Shown piece by piece: positions 34,614-43,315 of a DNA stretch of 64,000 nt; the first letter of the stretch is position 1, and every line of letters begins with the position of its first letter. The stretch is from Streptomyces malaysiensis subsp. samsunensis (lineage in GTDB: Bacteria > Actinomycetota > Actinomycetes > Streptomycetales > Streptomycetaceae). The stretch is taken from NCBI RefSeq assembly GCF_024519315.1, contig NZ_JANIIC010000053.1, positions 1-64,000 of the forward strand. The letters run 5' to 3'. The translations under genes were made by a program, and so were the position numbers. Under the pieces are notes generated by a model that searched no databases, had not been told where the DNA came from, and was given only the letters and a program-made list of their open reading frames with translations.

Positions 34614-35830
34614 GCGAGCCCTTCCACGGCGCGCCCTTCGAGGCGGACCGGACCTATGACCAGGTGTATCTGCTCTTCGTCGACACCTCCGGGTATTCGA
34701 CGATCGTCCGCTCGAACCCCAGGGACCGCGCCGCGCACGCCTTCGATCTGCTGCGTGAGCGGATGCGCGCCCGGATCGGGCAGTTCTCGGCCCAGCACCG
34801 CTGTGCCCGCAGCGACTTATGGAGCTGGCGCGGCGACGGGGGCTTCTTCGCGGTCCACGACGACCGCGAGAGCGTGGCCCGCGATGTCGCGCTGGAGGCG
34901 GCCCGTACCTTCCTCACCCTGGATCTGCGCCATCTGCGGGACGAGTTCGCCCAGGCGGGGGTGGAGGGCGAGCTGCATGTGCGGATGGCGCTGCACAAGG
35001 GGGCGATACGGCACACCGGCGAGGGCCGGACCGGCGCCATCCACTCCCCCGACATCAATCTGGCCGCGCATCTGGAGAAGGCGACTCCCCCCGACTGCCT
35101 GGCGGTCTCGGAGGATGTGTACCGCACGGCCGGGCCGTATGCGGAGCTGTTCGCCCATGTGGGGAGCCACGAGGGCAAGGACGTCTATCTGATGGCGGGC
35201 GACGGCGGTCCGGGCGGGGCGGCCAAGGCATGGCTGGCCGGCCGGGGGCTCGCGGACGGCTTCCCGGCGCACGCGTATCCGGAGCGGCCGAGCCCCCAGG
35301 AGAAGGCGCGGCTGCTGGACTCGGCGGCCGAGGAGGTTCTCGACATGGGGACGGCGCTGCGCACCACCTCCAGCCGGCTGGTCACCACCGAGCGTCCGGC
35401 CCGCTTCCGTGACGCGGTCCTCGGACTGCTGCGCCGGGGCGGCACCTACCGCTGCTATCTGCTGGACCCGTCCTCGGACGCGGCGGCCACGCTCTCCCGC
35501 CAGTACCAGGAGGACATGACGCGGAAGGTCAAGGATTCGCTGGAGCGGTTCGGCCGTTTCAAGGAGCGCTACGGGGCGGAGGCCGACGGGCTGCGGGTCT
35601 ATCAGACGGACGAGTTCCCGGGCTTCTCGGCGCTCACCGTCGACATGAGCCACCCGGGCGGGCTGATTCTCTACTCCTCGTACCTGATGGGCACGGGCCG
35701 GTACGGGGTGATCGAGCGCGGCGACATGCCGCACTATCTGATCGGCCCGGCCGCCGGGCGGGTCTTCACCCGGATCCGCCAACTGGCCGAGGCGCGGGTC
35801 TCGGCGGGACAGGCCCAGCGCGTGCTGTGA
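34610..35830 (+). CDS. Class III cyclase-homology protein with DUF5919-like C-terminal region
   Basis: 406 aa. Residues about 17-195 form a nucleotidyl cyclase homology domain: LLFVDTSGYSTIV with metal-binding Asp25, WSWRGDGGFFAVHDD with Asp76, LHVRMALHKGAI, and SPDINLAAHLEKA with Asp148 and Asn150. The transition-state Arg position is His here. Residues about 225-400 resemble the DUF5919 region (a phospholipase D-like fold without HKD): a helix, then TYRCYLLDPSSDAA, then YQTDEFPGFSALTVD and LYSSYLMG. Known cyclases make cyclic nucleotide signals; the C-terminal role is unknown. It is coupled to the VOC gene and meets an anti-sigma-type ATPase tail-to-tail. Confidence 0.8.
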   Translation: MSEPFHGAPFEADRTYDQVYLLFVDTSGYSTIVRSNPRDRAAHAFDLLRERMRARIGQFSAQHRCARSDLWSWRGDGGFFAVHDDRESVARDVALEAARTFLTLDLRHLRDEFAQAGVEGELHVRMALHKGAIRHTGEGRTGAIHSPDINLAAHLEKATPPDCLAVSEDVYRTAGPYAELFAHVGSHEGKDVYLMAGDGGPGGAAKAWLAGRGLADGFPAHAYPERPSPQEKARLLDSAAEEVLDMGTALRTTSSRLVTTERPARFRDAVLGLLRRGGTYRCYLLDPSSDAAATLSRQYQEDMTRKVKDSLERFGRFKERYGAEADGLRVYQTDEFPGFSALTVDMSHPGGLILYSSYLMGTGRYGVIERGDMPHYLIGPAAGRVFTRIRQLAEARVSAGQAQRVL

Positions 35831-35894
35831 GCGGTCCAGCGGACCGGGCGGGGTCCAGGCCGGTTCGGCGGGACCGGTACGGGTCCAGGCCGGT

Positions 35895-36323
35895 TCAGCG
35901 GACCGGCACGGTCCACGGCAGGGCGATCCAGACGGTCTTGCCGCCGTCCGCGGTCGGGGTGACGAACACCTCGCCGCCCGACTCCGCGGCCAGACAGCGC
36001 ACGATGACCATCCCGCGCCCGCTGTCCTGCTGGGTGGCCAGCGGCAGCCATCTGGGCCATTTGGGATGGCTGTCGGTGACCCCGATCTCCAGCCGCTGCT
36101 CACGGTCGAGCCGTAGGTCCACGGTGAAGGTGGGCGACTGGCCCACGGTGTGCTCCACGGCGTTGGTGGCGAGCTCGGAGACGATCAGCCGCACGGTGTC
36201 GGCGGCCTCCGCTCCCGCCCCGAGCCCCCATTCGGCGAGCACGTCCGTGACATAGGCACGTGCCTCGGGAACCGACGCCGGTGCGCTCGGCAGAGTGACG
36301 GATGCTTCCTGATGGTCTGCCAT
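35895..36323 (-). CDS. ATP-binding protein, anti-sigma factor/RsbW-like HATPase
   Basis: 142 aa single-domain HATPase. The N box is LIVSELATNAVEHT and the G box DSGRGMVIVRCLAA, with a terminal GGKTVWIALPW. It is a second protein of the same class as the one at 1607. Such proteins act as switch kinases in sigma factor control. It is monocistronic, divergent from the second XRE/DUF397 pair, and convergent with the cyclase-homology gene. No sigma or STAS partner is nearby. Confidence 0.87.
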   Translation of the reverse strand: MADHQEASVTLPSAPASVPEARAYVTDVLAEWGLGAGAEAADTVRLIVSELATNAVEHTVGQSPTFTVDLRLDREQRLEIGVTDSHPKWPRWLPLATQQDSGRGMVIVRCLAAESGGEVFVTPTADGGKTVWIALPWTVPVR

Positions 36324-36598
36324 GACGGCCTGTCCCTTTCCCGCCGGGGCGCGGCTGCGGACGCGTTCGGAGGTGGTGCGAAGCCGGTGAAGTCGTGGGC
36401 GGCCCCGGTGGCTCTACGCGTCAGACTGCCACCTATGCCCGCCGCATCGGGGGCGATCCACCGAGTTATGCATATATCCGTCGCCCAAAGCGGTGAACTC
36501 TGCTACGGAAAACCGGATTTGGAAGGCACACTGGGCCACTGGTGCGACACGCACTGTGGGTGACGCGGCGCCAAGGGGAAAGGCGGGAGGGAGAACTC

Positions 36599-37468
36599 AT
36601 GCGATACGGCCCGGCGGTGCGCCGCCGCAAGCTCGGCGCGGAGCTTCGCCGCCAGCGCGATCTGGCCGGGCTCACCAGTGGTGAGGTCGCCCGGCGGCTG
36701 GGCTGGCACCAGTCGAAGGTGAGCCGGATCGAGACCGGCCGGAGCGGGGCCAAACCCTCGGACGTGGCACGGCTGCTGGAGGTCTACGAGGTCGCGGACC
36801 CCGAGCTGCGCGCGCTGCTGGAGGCGCTGTGCCGGGGCGGCGCCTCGGATCCGGAGGGGTCACGGCGCGGCTGGTGGTACGCGTACCGCGATCTGCTGCC
36901 GCCCGCCTACCGGGACTTCATCAGCCTGGAGGCGGAGGCGTCGGACGCGTGCACGCTGGAGACCACGGTGGTGCCGGGTCTGTTGCAAACCCCGGACTAC
37001 GCACGGGCGGTGACCCTCGCGGCGCTTCCGGATCTGCCGCGGCCTCAGGTGGACTCGCTGGTGGAGGTGCGGATCGCGCGCCAGTCTGTGCTGCACGGCG
37101 AGCGGCCGCTGCGGCTGCACGCGGTGCTGGACGAGGCGGCGCTGCGGCGCGAGGTGGGCGGACCCGGGGTGATGACGACGCAATTGCGCCATCTGGCCGA
37201 ACTTTGCGCATTGCCTCAGGTGCGACTTCAGGTACTGCCATTCTCTATCGGAATGCCGATTGGTATGACAGGTCCTTTCATTATTTTCTCTTTTCCGCAC
37301 ATTAGTGACCTGGACGTGGTAGTTCTCGACCACCTGACGAGTAGCCTCTATCTGGAGCGGAAAGAAGACCTCCGGGCGTACAGCGCCGCGTTCGAAGTAC
37401 TGCGGTCCCGCGCCCTGACACCTGAGGAATCGTTGTCCTTCATCAACAAAATCGGGGGCGGCGCCTGA
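36599..37468 (+). CDS. XRE family regulator with DUF5753 (second copy)
   Basis: 289 aa. The ATG at 36599 is preceded by GGGAGGGAGA. The helix-turn-helix is LGAELRRQRDLAGLTSGEVARRLGW then HQSKVSRIETGRS. DUF5753 landmarks: LEAEASDACTLETTVVPGLLQTPDYARA, LDEAALRREVGG and FIIFSFPHISDLDVVVLD. It forms a pair with the DUF397 gene 9 bp downstream. Bases about 37190-37330 are strikingly A/T-rich compared with the rest of the gene, with many rare codons. Confidence 0.92.
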   Translation: MRYGPAVRRRKLGAELRRQRDLAGLTSGEVARRLGWHQSKVSRIETGRSGAKPSDVARLLEVYEVADPELRALLEALCRGGASDPEGSRRGWWYAYRDLLPPAYRDFISLEAEASDACTLETTVVPGLLQTPDYARAVTLAALPDLPRPQVDSLVEVRIARQSVLHGERPLRLHAVLDEAALRREVGGPGVMTTQLRHLAELCALPQVRLQVLPFSIGMPIGMTGPFIIFSFPHISDLDVVVLDHLTSSLYLERKEDLRAYSAAFEVLRSRALTPEESLSFINKIGGGA

Positions 37469-37477
37469 GGGGGCACC

Positions 37478-37714
37478 ATGTCCAGTATGTCCGCCAACTC
37501 CGTCGAATGGCTGCGCAGCAGCTACAGCGTCGGAATGAACAACTGCGTCGAGACGGCCCTGCTGGGGTCCGACCGGCTCGGCGTGCGCGATTCGAAGAAC
37601 ACGGCGGGCCCCGTCCTGCTGTTCACCCCGTCGACCTGGGTCTCCTTCCTCGAGGGACTCAAGGGCGACGGCCCCGGCTCCGGCGTCTTGCGCTCAACCG
37701 GAACCGGAAGCTGA
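37478..37714 (+). CDS. DUF397 small protein (second copy)
   Basis: 78 aa. The DUF397 pattern: VEWLRSSYSVGMNNCVETALL, LGVRDSKNTAGPVLLFTPSTWVSFLEGLK. The ATG follows GAGGGGGCACC and lies 9 bp after the XRE stop. It is the counterpart of the gene at 6321, but with a longer Gly/Ser tail. Probably the partner of the upstream regulator. Confidence 0.9.
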   Translation: MSSMSANSVEWLRSSYSVGMNNCVETALLGSDRLGVRDSKNTAGPVLLFTPSTWVSFLEGLKGDGPGSGVLRSTGTGS

Positions 37715-37780
37715 TCCGTCAGTGAACTAACTCTTCCGCCGGTGAGCGGCTGGTCCGCTCACCCTCCCGTCAGAGAGCCA

Positions 37781-38986
37781 TCAGGCGGTCGGCGCGGTCC
37801 TCACGATCACGTCGACCGCCATCTCGATCTGCTCCTCCGTCAGGTCCCCGCGCGCGGTCAGCCGCAGCCGGGAGATGCCGTCCGGGACGGACGGCGGACG
37901 GAAGCACCCCACCATCAGCCCGGCCGCGCGGCAGTCCGCGGCCCAGCGCACCGCTTGCTCCGGCGACGGGGCCCGCACCGACACCACCGACGCGTCCGGC
38001 CGCACCGCGGCCAGCCCGGCGGCGGTCAGCCGTCCGTACAGCCCCATGGCGACCGTACGGACACGGGCGGCGCGCTCGGGCTCCCGGCGCAGCAGCCGCA
38101 GGCTCGCCAGGGCGGCGGCCACGGCCGCCGGGTTGAGCCCGGTGTCGAAGATGAACGTCCGTGCGGTGTTCACCAGATGCTCGATGACCCGGGCGGGCCC
38201 CAGCACCACCCCGCCCTGGCTGCCCAGCGACTTGGAGAGGGTGGCCGTGACCACCACGTCCGGCGCGCCCGCGAGCCCGGCCTCGTGCACCGCGCCGCGC
38301 CCGCCCTCGCCGAGCACCCCCAGGCCATGCGCCTCGTCCACCACCAGCGCCGCGCCGTGCGCACGGCAGGCCGTGGCGAACGCGGCCAGCGGGGCGACGT
38401 CACCGTCCACGGAGAAGACCGCGTCGCTGACGGCGAGGGCGCGCCGGTGCGCCGGGCCCGCTCCGGTCCCGCCGCCTGTCTCCTCCCCCGCGTCGCCCGC
38501 GGCCGCGCCCAGCGCCTTGCGTACGGCCTCGGGGTCGGAGTGCGGAACGACGGCGACCTCGGCGCGGGAGAGCCGGCAGCCGTCGATGAGCGAGGCGTGA
38601 TTGCCCGCGTCGGAGACGACCAGCGCGTCCCGGCCGCTGAGCGCGGAGACGGCGGCCAGATTGGCGACGTAGCCGGAGGAGAACACCAGGGCCGCCTCGA
38701 ATCCGCAGAAGTCCGCCAGTTCCCGCTCCAGCGTGGCGTGCAGTTCGGTCGAGCCGGTCACCAGGCGCGATCCGGTCGACCCGGCGCCCCAGCGGTGCGC
38801 CGCCCCGGCCGCGGCGGCCGTCACCTCCGGGTGCCGGGCCAGCCCCAGATAGTCATTGCTCGCCAGATCGAGCAGCGGGGAGTCGGCGGGCCGGGGGCTG
38901 AGCCGGCGCACCAGCCCGTCCCGGTCGCGCCGCTCCCGCTGTGCGTCGATCCATGCGAACGCGTCGTCCGGGCGGTCCTGGGGCAT
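37781..38986 (-). CDS. bioF: 8-amino-7-oxononanoate synthase BioF
   Basis: 401 aa from the ATG at 38986. It is a PLP alpha-oxoamine synthase: LLDLASNDYLGLARHP, GAGSTGSRLVTG, the PLP stack and Asp in VVDEAHGLGVLGEGGRG, and the Schiff-base Lys252 in TLSKSLGSQGG. It joins pimeloyl-ACP/CoA with alanine to give the biotin precursor KAPA. A Gly/Glu-rich insert near residues 163-178 (GDAGEETGGGTGAG) is unusual. It is divergent from bioB across a 170-bp spacer. Confidence 0.93.
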   Translation of the reverse strand: MPQDRPDDAFAWIDAQRERRDRDGLVRRLSPRPADSPLLDLASNDYLGLARHPEVTAAAAGAAHRWGAGSTGSRLVTGSTELHATLERELADFCGFEAALVFSSGYVANLAAVSALSGRDALVVSDAGNHASLIDGCRLSRAEVAVVPHSDPEAVRKALGAAAGDAGEETGGGTGAGPAHRRALAVSDAVFSVDGDVAPLAAFATACRAHGAALVVDEAHGLGVLGEGGRGAVHEAGLAGAPDVVVTATLSKSLGSQGGVVLGPARVIEHLVNTARTFIFDTGLNPAAVAAALASLRLLRREPERAARVRTVAMGLYGRLTAAGLAAVRPDASVVSVRAPSPEQAVRWAADCRAAGLMVGCFRPPSVPDGISRLRLTARGDLTEEQIEMAVDVIVRTAPTA

Positions 38987-39155
38987 CGGCTGCCTCGCCT
39001 TCCGTGGCCTCGTCCTGGGCACCGACTGTCGGGTCCGGATAGAACGTAGCCCCCTCCATGCCCGGTCATGGTGTGGCAATACACACACCCCGATCAGCGC
39101 GTCTTGTACGGTCTCTCCTTGGCCGCGGGCGGTGGGGTAGGAAAGGATCGTCGCC
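38987..39155. promoter_or_regulatory. Divergent bioF-bioB spacer
   Basis: The 170-bp spacer contains a dyad GGTGTG-N8-CACACC (about 39070-39089) and less GC than its neighbours. It should hold both biotin promoters. No match to the known actinobacterial BioQ operator is visible, and no birA-like repressor gene lies in the window. Confidence 0.4.
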
Positions 39156-40376
39156 ATGGACCTGCTGAACACGCTGGTGGAGAAGGGGTTGCGGCGCGAG
39201 ACGCCGACCCGCGAAGAGGCGCTCGCCGTCCTGGCGACCTCCGATGACGAGGTGCTCGATGTGGTGGCCGCGGCCGGCAAGGTGCGCCGCGCCTGGTTCG
39301 GGCGGCGGGTGAAGCTCAACTATCTGGTGAACCTCAAATCGGGGCTGTGCCCCGAGGACTGCTCCTACTGCTCGCAGCGGCTGGGCTCGAAGTCCGAGAT
39401 CCTCAAGTACACCTGGCTCAAGCCGGAGCAGGCGGCGGCCGCGGCGGGCGCCGGGGTCGCGGGCGGCGCCAAGCGGGTGTGCCTGGTGGCCAGCGGACGC
39501 GGCCCCACCGACCGGGATGTGGAGCGGGTCTCCCAGACCATCGCCGCCATCAAGGAGGAGCACCAGGACGTCGAGATCTGCGCCTGTCTGGGGCTGCTGT
39601 CCCAGGGCCAGGCGGAGCGGCTGAAGGACGCGGGCGCGAACGCGTACAACCACAACCTCAACACCTCCGAGGCGACGTACGGCGACATCACCACCACCCA
39701 CACCTACGCCGACCGGGTCTCGACCGTGCAGCAGGCCCAGGCGGCGGGGATGTCCGCCTGCTCCGGGCTGATCGCGGGCATGGGCGAATCGGACGCGGAC
39801 CTGGTGGACGTGGTCTTCTCGCTGCGCGAGCTGGACCCGGACTCGGTGCCGGTCAACTTCCTCATCCCGATCGAGGGCACCCCGCTGGCCGGGGACTGGA
39901 ACCTCACCCCGCAGCGCTGTCTGCGGATCCTGGCCATGGTGCGGTTCGTCTGCCCGGACGTCGAGGTGCGGCTCGCGGGCGGCCGCGAGATCCATCTGCG
40001 CTCGCTCCAGCCGCTCGCCCTGCACCTGGCGAACTCGATCTTCCTCGGCGACTATCTGACCACCGAGGGCCAGGCGGGCAAGGACGATCTGGCGATGATC
40101 GCCGACGCGGGCTTCGAGGTGGAGGGCGCCGACACCACGACGCTGCCCGCGCACCGCGCGGACGCAGCTGCCGCCGCGGGGGCCGGCTGCGGCGGCCACG
40201 GCGGGGAGGGCGGTGGCTGCGGCCCGTGCGGTGACGCGGCGCCCGCCGACGCCGTACCCGCCCAGGCCACGGCCGCCGCACCGGGCGCCGGCCCGGTGGC
40301 GTCGGAGCGGTCCCACGCGGACCTGGTCGCGGTGCGCCGCCGCGGCGCGGGCACGGATCTGCCGCCCAATGCCTGA
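39156..40376 (+). CDS. bioB: Biotin synthase BioB with Cys/His-rich C-terminal tail
   Basis: 406 aa, about 60-70 more than typical BioB. The radical-SAM motif is CPEDCSYC (C65, C69, C72). The core is normal: YNHNLNTSE, CSGLIAGMGES, VPVNFLIPIEGTPL, RLAGGREIHL. After about residue 330 a low-complexity tail begins with Cys345, His348, Cys355 and Cys358 (CGGH and CGPC) among Gly residues, a plausible metal or cluster site, then an Ala/Pro-rich end. It inserts sulfur into dethiobiotin. bioA overlaps by 8 bp. Confidence 0.95.
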   Translation: MDLLNTLVEKGLRRETPTREEALAVLATSDDEVLDVVAAAGKVRRAWFGRRVKLNYLVNLKSGLCPEDCSYCSQRLGSKSEILKYTWLKPEQAAAAAGAGVAGGAKRVCLVASGRGPTDRDVERVSQTIAAIKEEHQDVEICACLGLLSQGQAERLKDAGANAYNHNLNTSEATYGDITTTHTYADRVSTVQQAQAAGMSACSGLIAGMGESDADLVDVVFSLRELDPDSVPVNFLIPIEGTPLAGDWNLTPQRCLRILAMVRFVCPDVEVRLAGGREIHLRSLQPLALHLANSIFLGDYLTTEGQAGKDDLAMIADAGFEVEGADTTTLPAHRADAAAAAGAGCGGHGGEGGGCGPCGDAAPADAVPAQATAAAPGAGPVASERSHADLVAVRRRGAGTDLPPNA

Positions 40377-41685
40377 GCCGCTGACCCCGGCCGAGCTGCG
40401 GGCGCTGGACCGGCAGCACGTCTGGCATCCGTACGGCCCGATGCCCGGCCGCCAGGACCCGCTGGTCGTGGAGTCGGCGGCCGGGGTCCGGCTGCGGCTG
40501 GCCGAGCCGGTGGAGGGCGTCCGCGAGCTGGTGGACGGGATGTCGTCGTGGTGGTCCGCCATCCACGGCTACAACCACCCGGCGCTCAACGACGCCGCGC
40601 GCGGTCAGCTGGACCGGATGAGCCATGTGATGTTCGGCGGGCTCACCCATGAGCCCGCCGTCCGGCTGGCCACCCGTCTGGTGGAGATCACTCCGGAGCC
40701 GCTGCGCCATGTGTTCCTGGCCGACTCCGGTTCGGTGTCGGTCGAGGTCGCGGTCAAGATGTGCCTCCAGTACTGGCGCTCCCTCGGCCGCCCCGCCAAG
40801 CGGCGGTTGCTGACCTGGCGCGGCGGCTACCACGGCGACACCTGGCAGCCGATGGCGGTGTGCGACCCGGACGGCGGAATGCACCGGCTGTGGTCCGGTG
40901 TGCTGCCCGAGCAGATCTTCGCCGACGCGCCGCCGCCCGGTTTCGACGCGGCGCCCGACCCGGCGTACGAGGCGCATGTCCGTGAGCTGGTGGGCCGTCA
41001 CGCCCATGAGCTGGCCGCGGTGATCGTGGAACCGGTGGTCCAGGGCGCGGGCGGGATGCGCTTCCACTCCCCCGCGCTGCTGCGGGTGCTGCGCGAGGCG
41101 TGCGACGAGCACGATGTGCTGCTGGTGTTCGACGAGATCGCCACCGGCTTCGGCCGCTCGGGCACGCTCTTCGCGGCCGAGCACGCGGGGGTGTGCCCCG
41201 ATGTGATGTGTCTGGGCAAGGCGCTGACCGGGGGTTATCTGACGCTGGCCGCCACGCTGTGCACCCCGCGGGTGGCGGAGGGCATCTCGCGCGGCGAGGT
41301 GCCGGTGCTCGCCCACGGCCCGACCTTCATGGGCAATCCGCTGGCGACGGCCGTCGCGGGCGCCTCGATCGATCTGCTGCTCTCCTACGACTGGCGGCAG
41401 GAGGTCAAGCGGATCGAGACCGGGCTGCGGGACGGTCTCGCGGAGGCGGCCACCATGCCGGGCGTCCGGGAGGTACGGGTGCTCGGCGCGATCGGCGTCG
41501 TCCAGCTGGAGCGTCCGCTGGACGACGCGGCGATGGCGGCGGCGACACGGGCCGCGGTGCGCGAGGGCGTGTGGCTGCGCCCGTTCCGCGATCTGCTGTA
41601 CACCATGCCGCCGTACATCACCGGCGACCACGATCTGGCCCGGATCTGCGCGGCGGTACGGGCGGCCGCGGCCGCGGCCGTCTGA
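40369..41685 (+). CDS. bioA: Adenosylmethionine-8-amino-7-oxononanoate aminotransferase BioA
   Basis: 438 aa class III aminotransferase. Landmarks: QHVWHPYGPMPGRQDPL, the substrate region SSWWSAIHGYNHP, GSVSVEVAVKM, the PLP Asp in FDEIATGFGR and Schiff-base Lys284 in CLGKALTGGY. It uses SAM as amino donor to make DAPA. The ATG at 40369 lies 8 bp inside the end of bioB, so they are coupled. The 171-bp gap to bioD holds a hairpin. Confidence 0.95.
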   Translation: MPEPLTPAELRALDRQHVWHPYGPMPGRQDPLVVESAAGVRLRLAEPVEGVRELVDGMSSWWSAIHGYNHPALNDAARGQLDRMSHVMFGGLTHEPAVRLATRLVEITPEPLRHVFLADSGSVSVEVAVKMCLQYWRSLGRPAKRRLLTWRGGYHGDTWQPMAVCDPDGGMHRLWSGVLPEQIFADAPPPGFDAAPDPAYEAHVRELVGRHAHELAAVIVEPVVQGAGGMRFHSPALLRVLREACDEHDVLLVFDEIATGFGRSGTLFAAEHAGVCPDVMCLGKALTGGYLTLAATLCTPRVAEGISRGEVPVLAHGPTFMGNPLATAVAGASIDLLLSYDWRQEVKRIETGLRDGLAEAATMPGVREVRVLGAIGVVQLERPLDDAAMAAATRAAVREGVWLRPFRDLLYTMPPYITGDHDLARICAAVRAAAAAAV

Positions 41686-41701
41686 CCCGCCCGCCCCGCT
41701 C

Positions 41702-41730
41702 GCGGTCGGTCCTTCCCTCGGACCGACCGC
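41702..41730. terminator. Hairpin between bioA and bioD
   Basis: GCGGTCGGTCC (41702-41712) pairs with GGACCGACCGC (41720-41730), 11 bp, loop 7 nt. It begins 17 bp after the bioA stop, inside an unusually long 171-bp gap for this operon. It may terminate or attenuate transcription before bioD. Confidence 0.6.
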
Positions 41731-41856
41731 ACGCCGGGGCGAGACCGGGGCGGACCGGGACGATCCGGGGCCGTTCGAGGGCGGACCGGGGCAGTCCGAG
41801 GCCGGTCCGGAGCAGCCCGGGGGCACGAACGAAAGCGAAAGGCAACGGAAACGAAG

Positions 41857-42561
41857 ATGGCAATACTGGTCGTCACCGGTACGGGCACCGAAATCGGAAA
41901 GACCGTCAGCACGGCGGCCGTCGCCGCCGCGGCGCTCGCACGCGGCCGCTCGGTGGCGATGCTCAAACCCGCCCAGACCGGTGTCGCGGAGGGCGAACCG
42001 GGTGACGCCGCGGAGGTGGCCCGGCTCGCCGGGTCGGTGACCCTGCTCGAACTCGCCCGCTACCCCGAACCGCTGGCCCCCGCCACGGCCGCCCGCCGCG
42101 CCGGACGGCCGCCGGTGCGGCCGCACGAGGTGGCGGAGGCGGCCGAGAAGCTGGCCACCGAGCACGATCTGGTGCTGGTCGAGGGCGCGGGCGGGCTGCT
42201 CGTACGGTTCGACGAGACGGGGGCGACGCTCGCCGACGCGGCCCGGCTGCTCGGCGCGCCCGTCCTGGTCGTGGCCCACGCGGGCCTCGGCACGCTCAAC
42301 GTGACCACGCTGACCACCGAGGCGCTGCGCGCCCGCGGGCTGGAGTGCCCCGGCGTCGTCATCGGCAGCTGGCCCGCCGCCGCGGATCTCGCCTCCCGCT
42401 GCAATGTGGCCGATCTGCCGGAATCGTCCGGCGTCCCGCTGCTGGGCGCCGTCCCCGAGGGCGCCCCGGCCCTTCCGCCGGCCGACTTCCGCGCCCAGGC
42501 ACCCGATTGGCTGGCGCCCCGGCTGGACGGCACCTGGGAGGCGGCGCGGCAGGCCGCGTAG
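41857..42561 (+). CDS. bioD: Dethiobiotin synthetase BioD
   Basis: 234 aa. The P-loop is VTGTGTEIGKTVST (near 6-18), followed by AMLKPAQTG and the EGAGGLLVRF segment typical of BioD, then GLGTLNVTTLTTEALRARGL. It carboxylates DAPA with ATP to form dethiobiotin. It is placed last in bioBAD, downstream of a hairpin, so it may have its own promoter (GAAAGGCAACGG lies upstream). Confidence 0.95.
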   Translation: MAILVVTGTGTEIGKTVSTAAVAAAALARGRSVAMLKPAQTGVAEGEPGDAAEVARLAGSVTLLELARYPEPLAPATAARRAGRPPVRPHEVAEAAEKLATEHDLVLVEGAGGLLVRFDETGATLADAARLLGAPVLVVAHAGLGTLNVTTLTTEALRARGLECPGVVIGSWPAAADLASRCNVADLPESSGVPLLGAVPEGAPALPPADFRAQAPDWLAPRLDGTWEAARQAA

Positions 42562-42631
42562 CGGCACCCCCCGTCTGGGCAGAATCCCGGTACCGGTCCA
42601 TCGTCCGTATCCGGGACAAGGGGGAGTTCCC

Positions 42632-43315
42632 ATGCCCGTACGCCGTCGCACGGCGCCGCGTGACGCCGTCCACCACCCGCTCTTCGCCCGCTGTTACGCC
42701 AGAATGGGCCCGCTCGCCGATGAGCGGGCCGGGGTGGGCGAGCTCCGCGGTGAGCTGCTGGCCGGGCTCTCCGGCCGGGTCCTCGAGATCGGCGCGGGCA
42801 GCGGGCTGAACTTCCCCCACTACCCCGAAACCGTCTCCGAGGTCGTCGCCATCGAACCCGAGCGCCATCTGCGGCGGCTGGCCACCCGGGCGGGGCTGCG
42901 CGCCGGGGTGCCGGTGGACGTGGTGCCGGGCGTCGCCGAGGCGCTGCCGGTCAAGAGCGAGGGGTTCGACGCGGCGGTGGCCTGTCTGGTGCTGTGCTCG
43001 GTGCGCGATGTGCGGCGCGCGCTCGCCGAGCTGCTGCGGGTGCTGCGGCCCGGCGGTGAGCTGCGCTTCCTCGAGCACGGCCGCGCCGAGGGCCGGGTCC
43101 TGGCGACGACCCAGCGGGCGCTGGACCGCACGGTGTGGCCGCTGTTGTTCGGCGGCTGCCATACGGCGCGCGACGTGCGCGCGGAGATCGCGGCCGCGGG
43201 CTTCGAGCCGCTCGGCCACCGCCGGCTGCGCGTCCCCGACCGGGGCCTGACGCTGCCGACGTCCCCCTGTGTGCTGGGCGCGGCCCGCCGCCCGTCATCG
43301 CCGTCCGGTCCGTAA
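42632..43315 (+). CDS. Class I SAM-dependent methyltransferase (Methyltransf_11)
   Basis: 227 aa. The ATG at 42632 follows GGGGGAG. The SAM motif I is VLEIGAGSGLNF, then VVAIEPERHL, and FDAAVACLVLCSVRDVRRALAELLRVLRPGGELRFLEHGRA. It resembles UbiE/arsenite-methyltransferase-like small enzymes of actinomycetes. It stands alone between bioD and an ABC ATPase. Substrate unknown. Confidence 0.88.
   Translation: MPVRRRTAPRDAVHHPLFARCYARMGPLADERAGVGELRGELLAGLSGRVLEIGAGSGLNFPHYPETVSEVVAIEPERHLRRLATRAGLRAGVPVDVVPGVAEALPVKSEGFDAAVACLVLCSVRDVRRALAELLRVLRPGGELRFLEHGRAEGRVLATTQRALDRTVWPLLFGGCHTARDVRAEIAAAGFEPLGHRRLRVPDRGLTLPTSPCVLGAARRPSSPSGP

Noticed and set aside
34610..35830. Calling the cyclase-homology gene an anti-phage Pycsar system
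   Set aside because: Cyclase and effector are separate genes in known systems, and no defence genes surround it. I keep only the domain description and flag the analogy.
38987..39155. BioQ/BirA operator in the bioF-bioB spacer
   Set aside because: The only dyad (GGTGTG-N8-CACACC) does not fit the operator patterns I know for actinobacteria.
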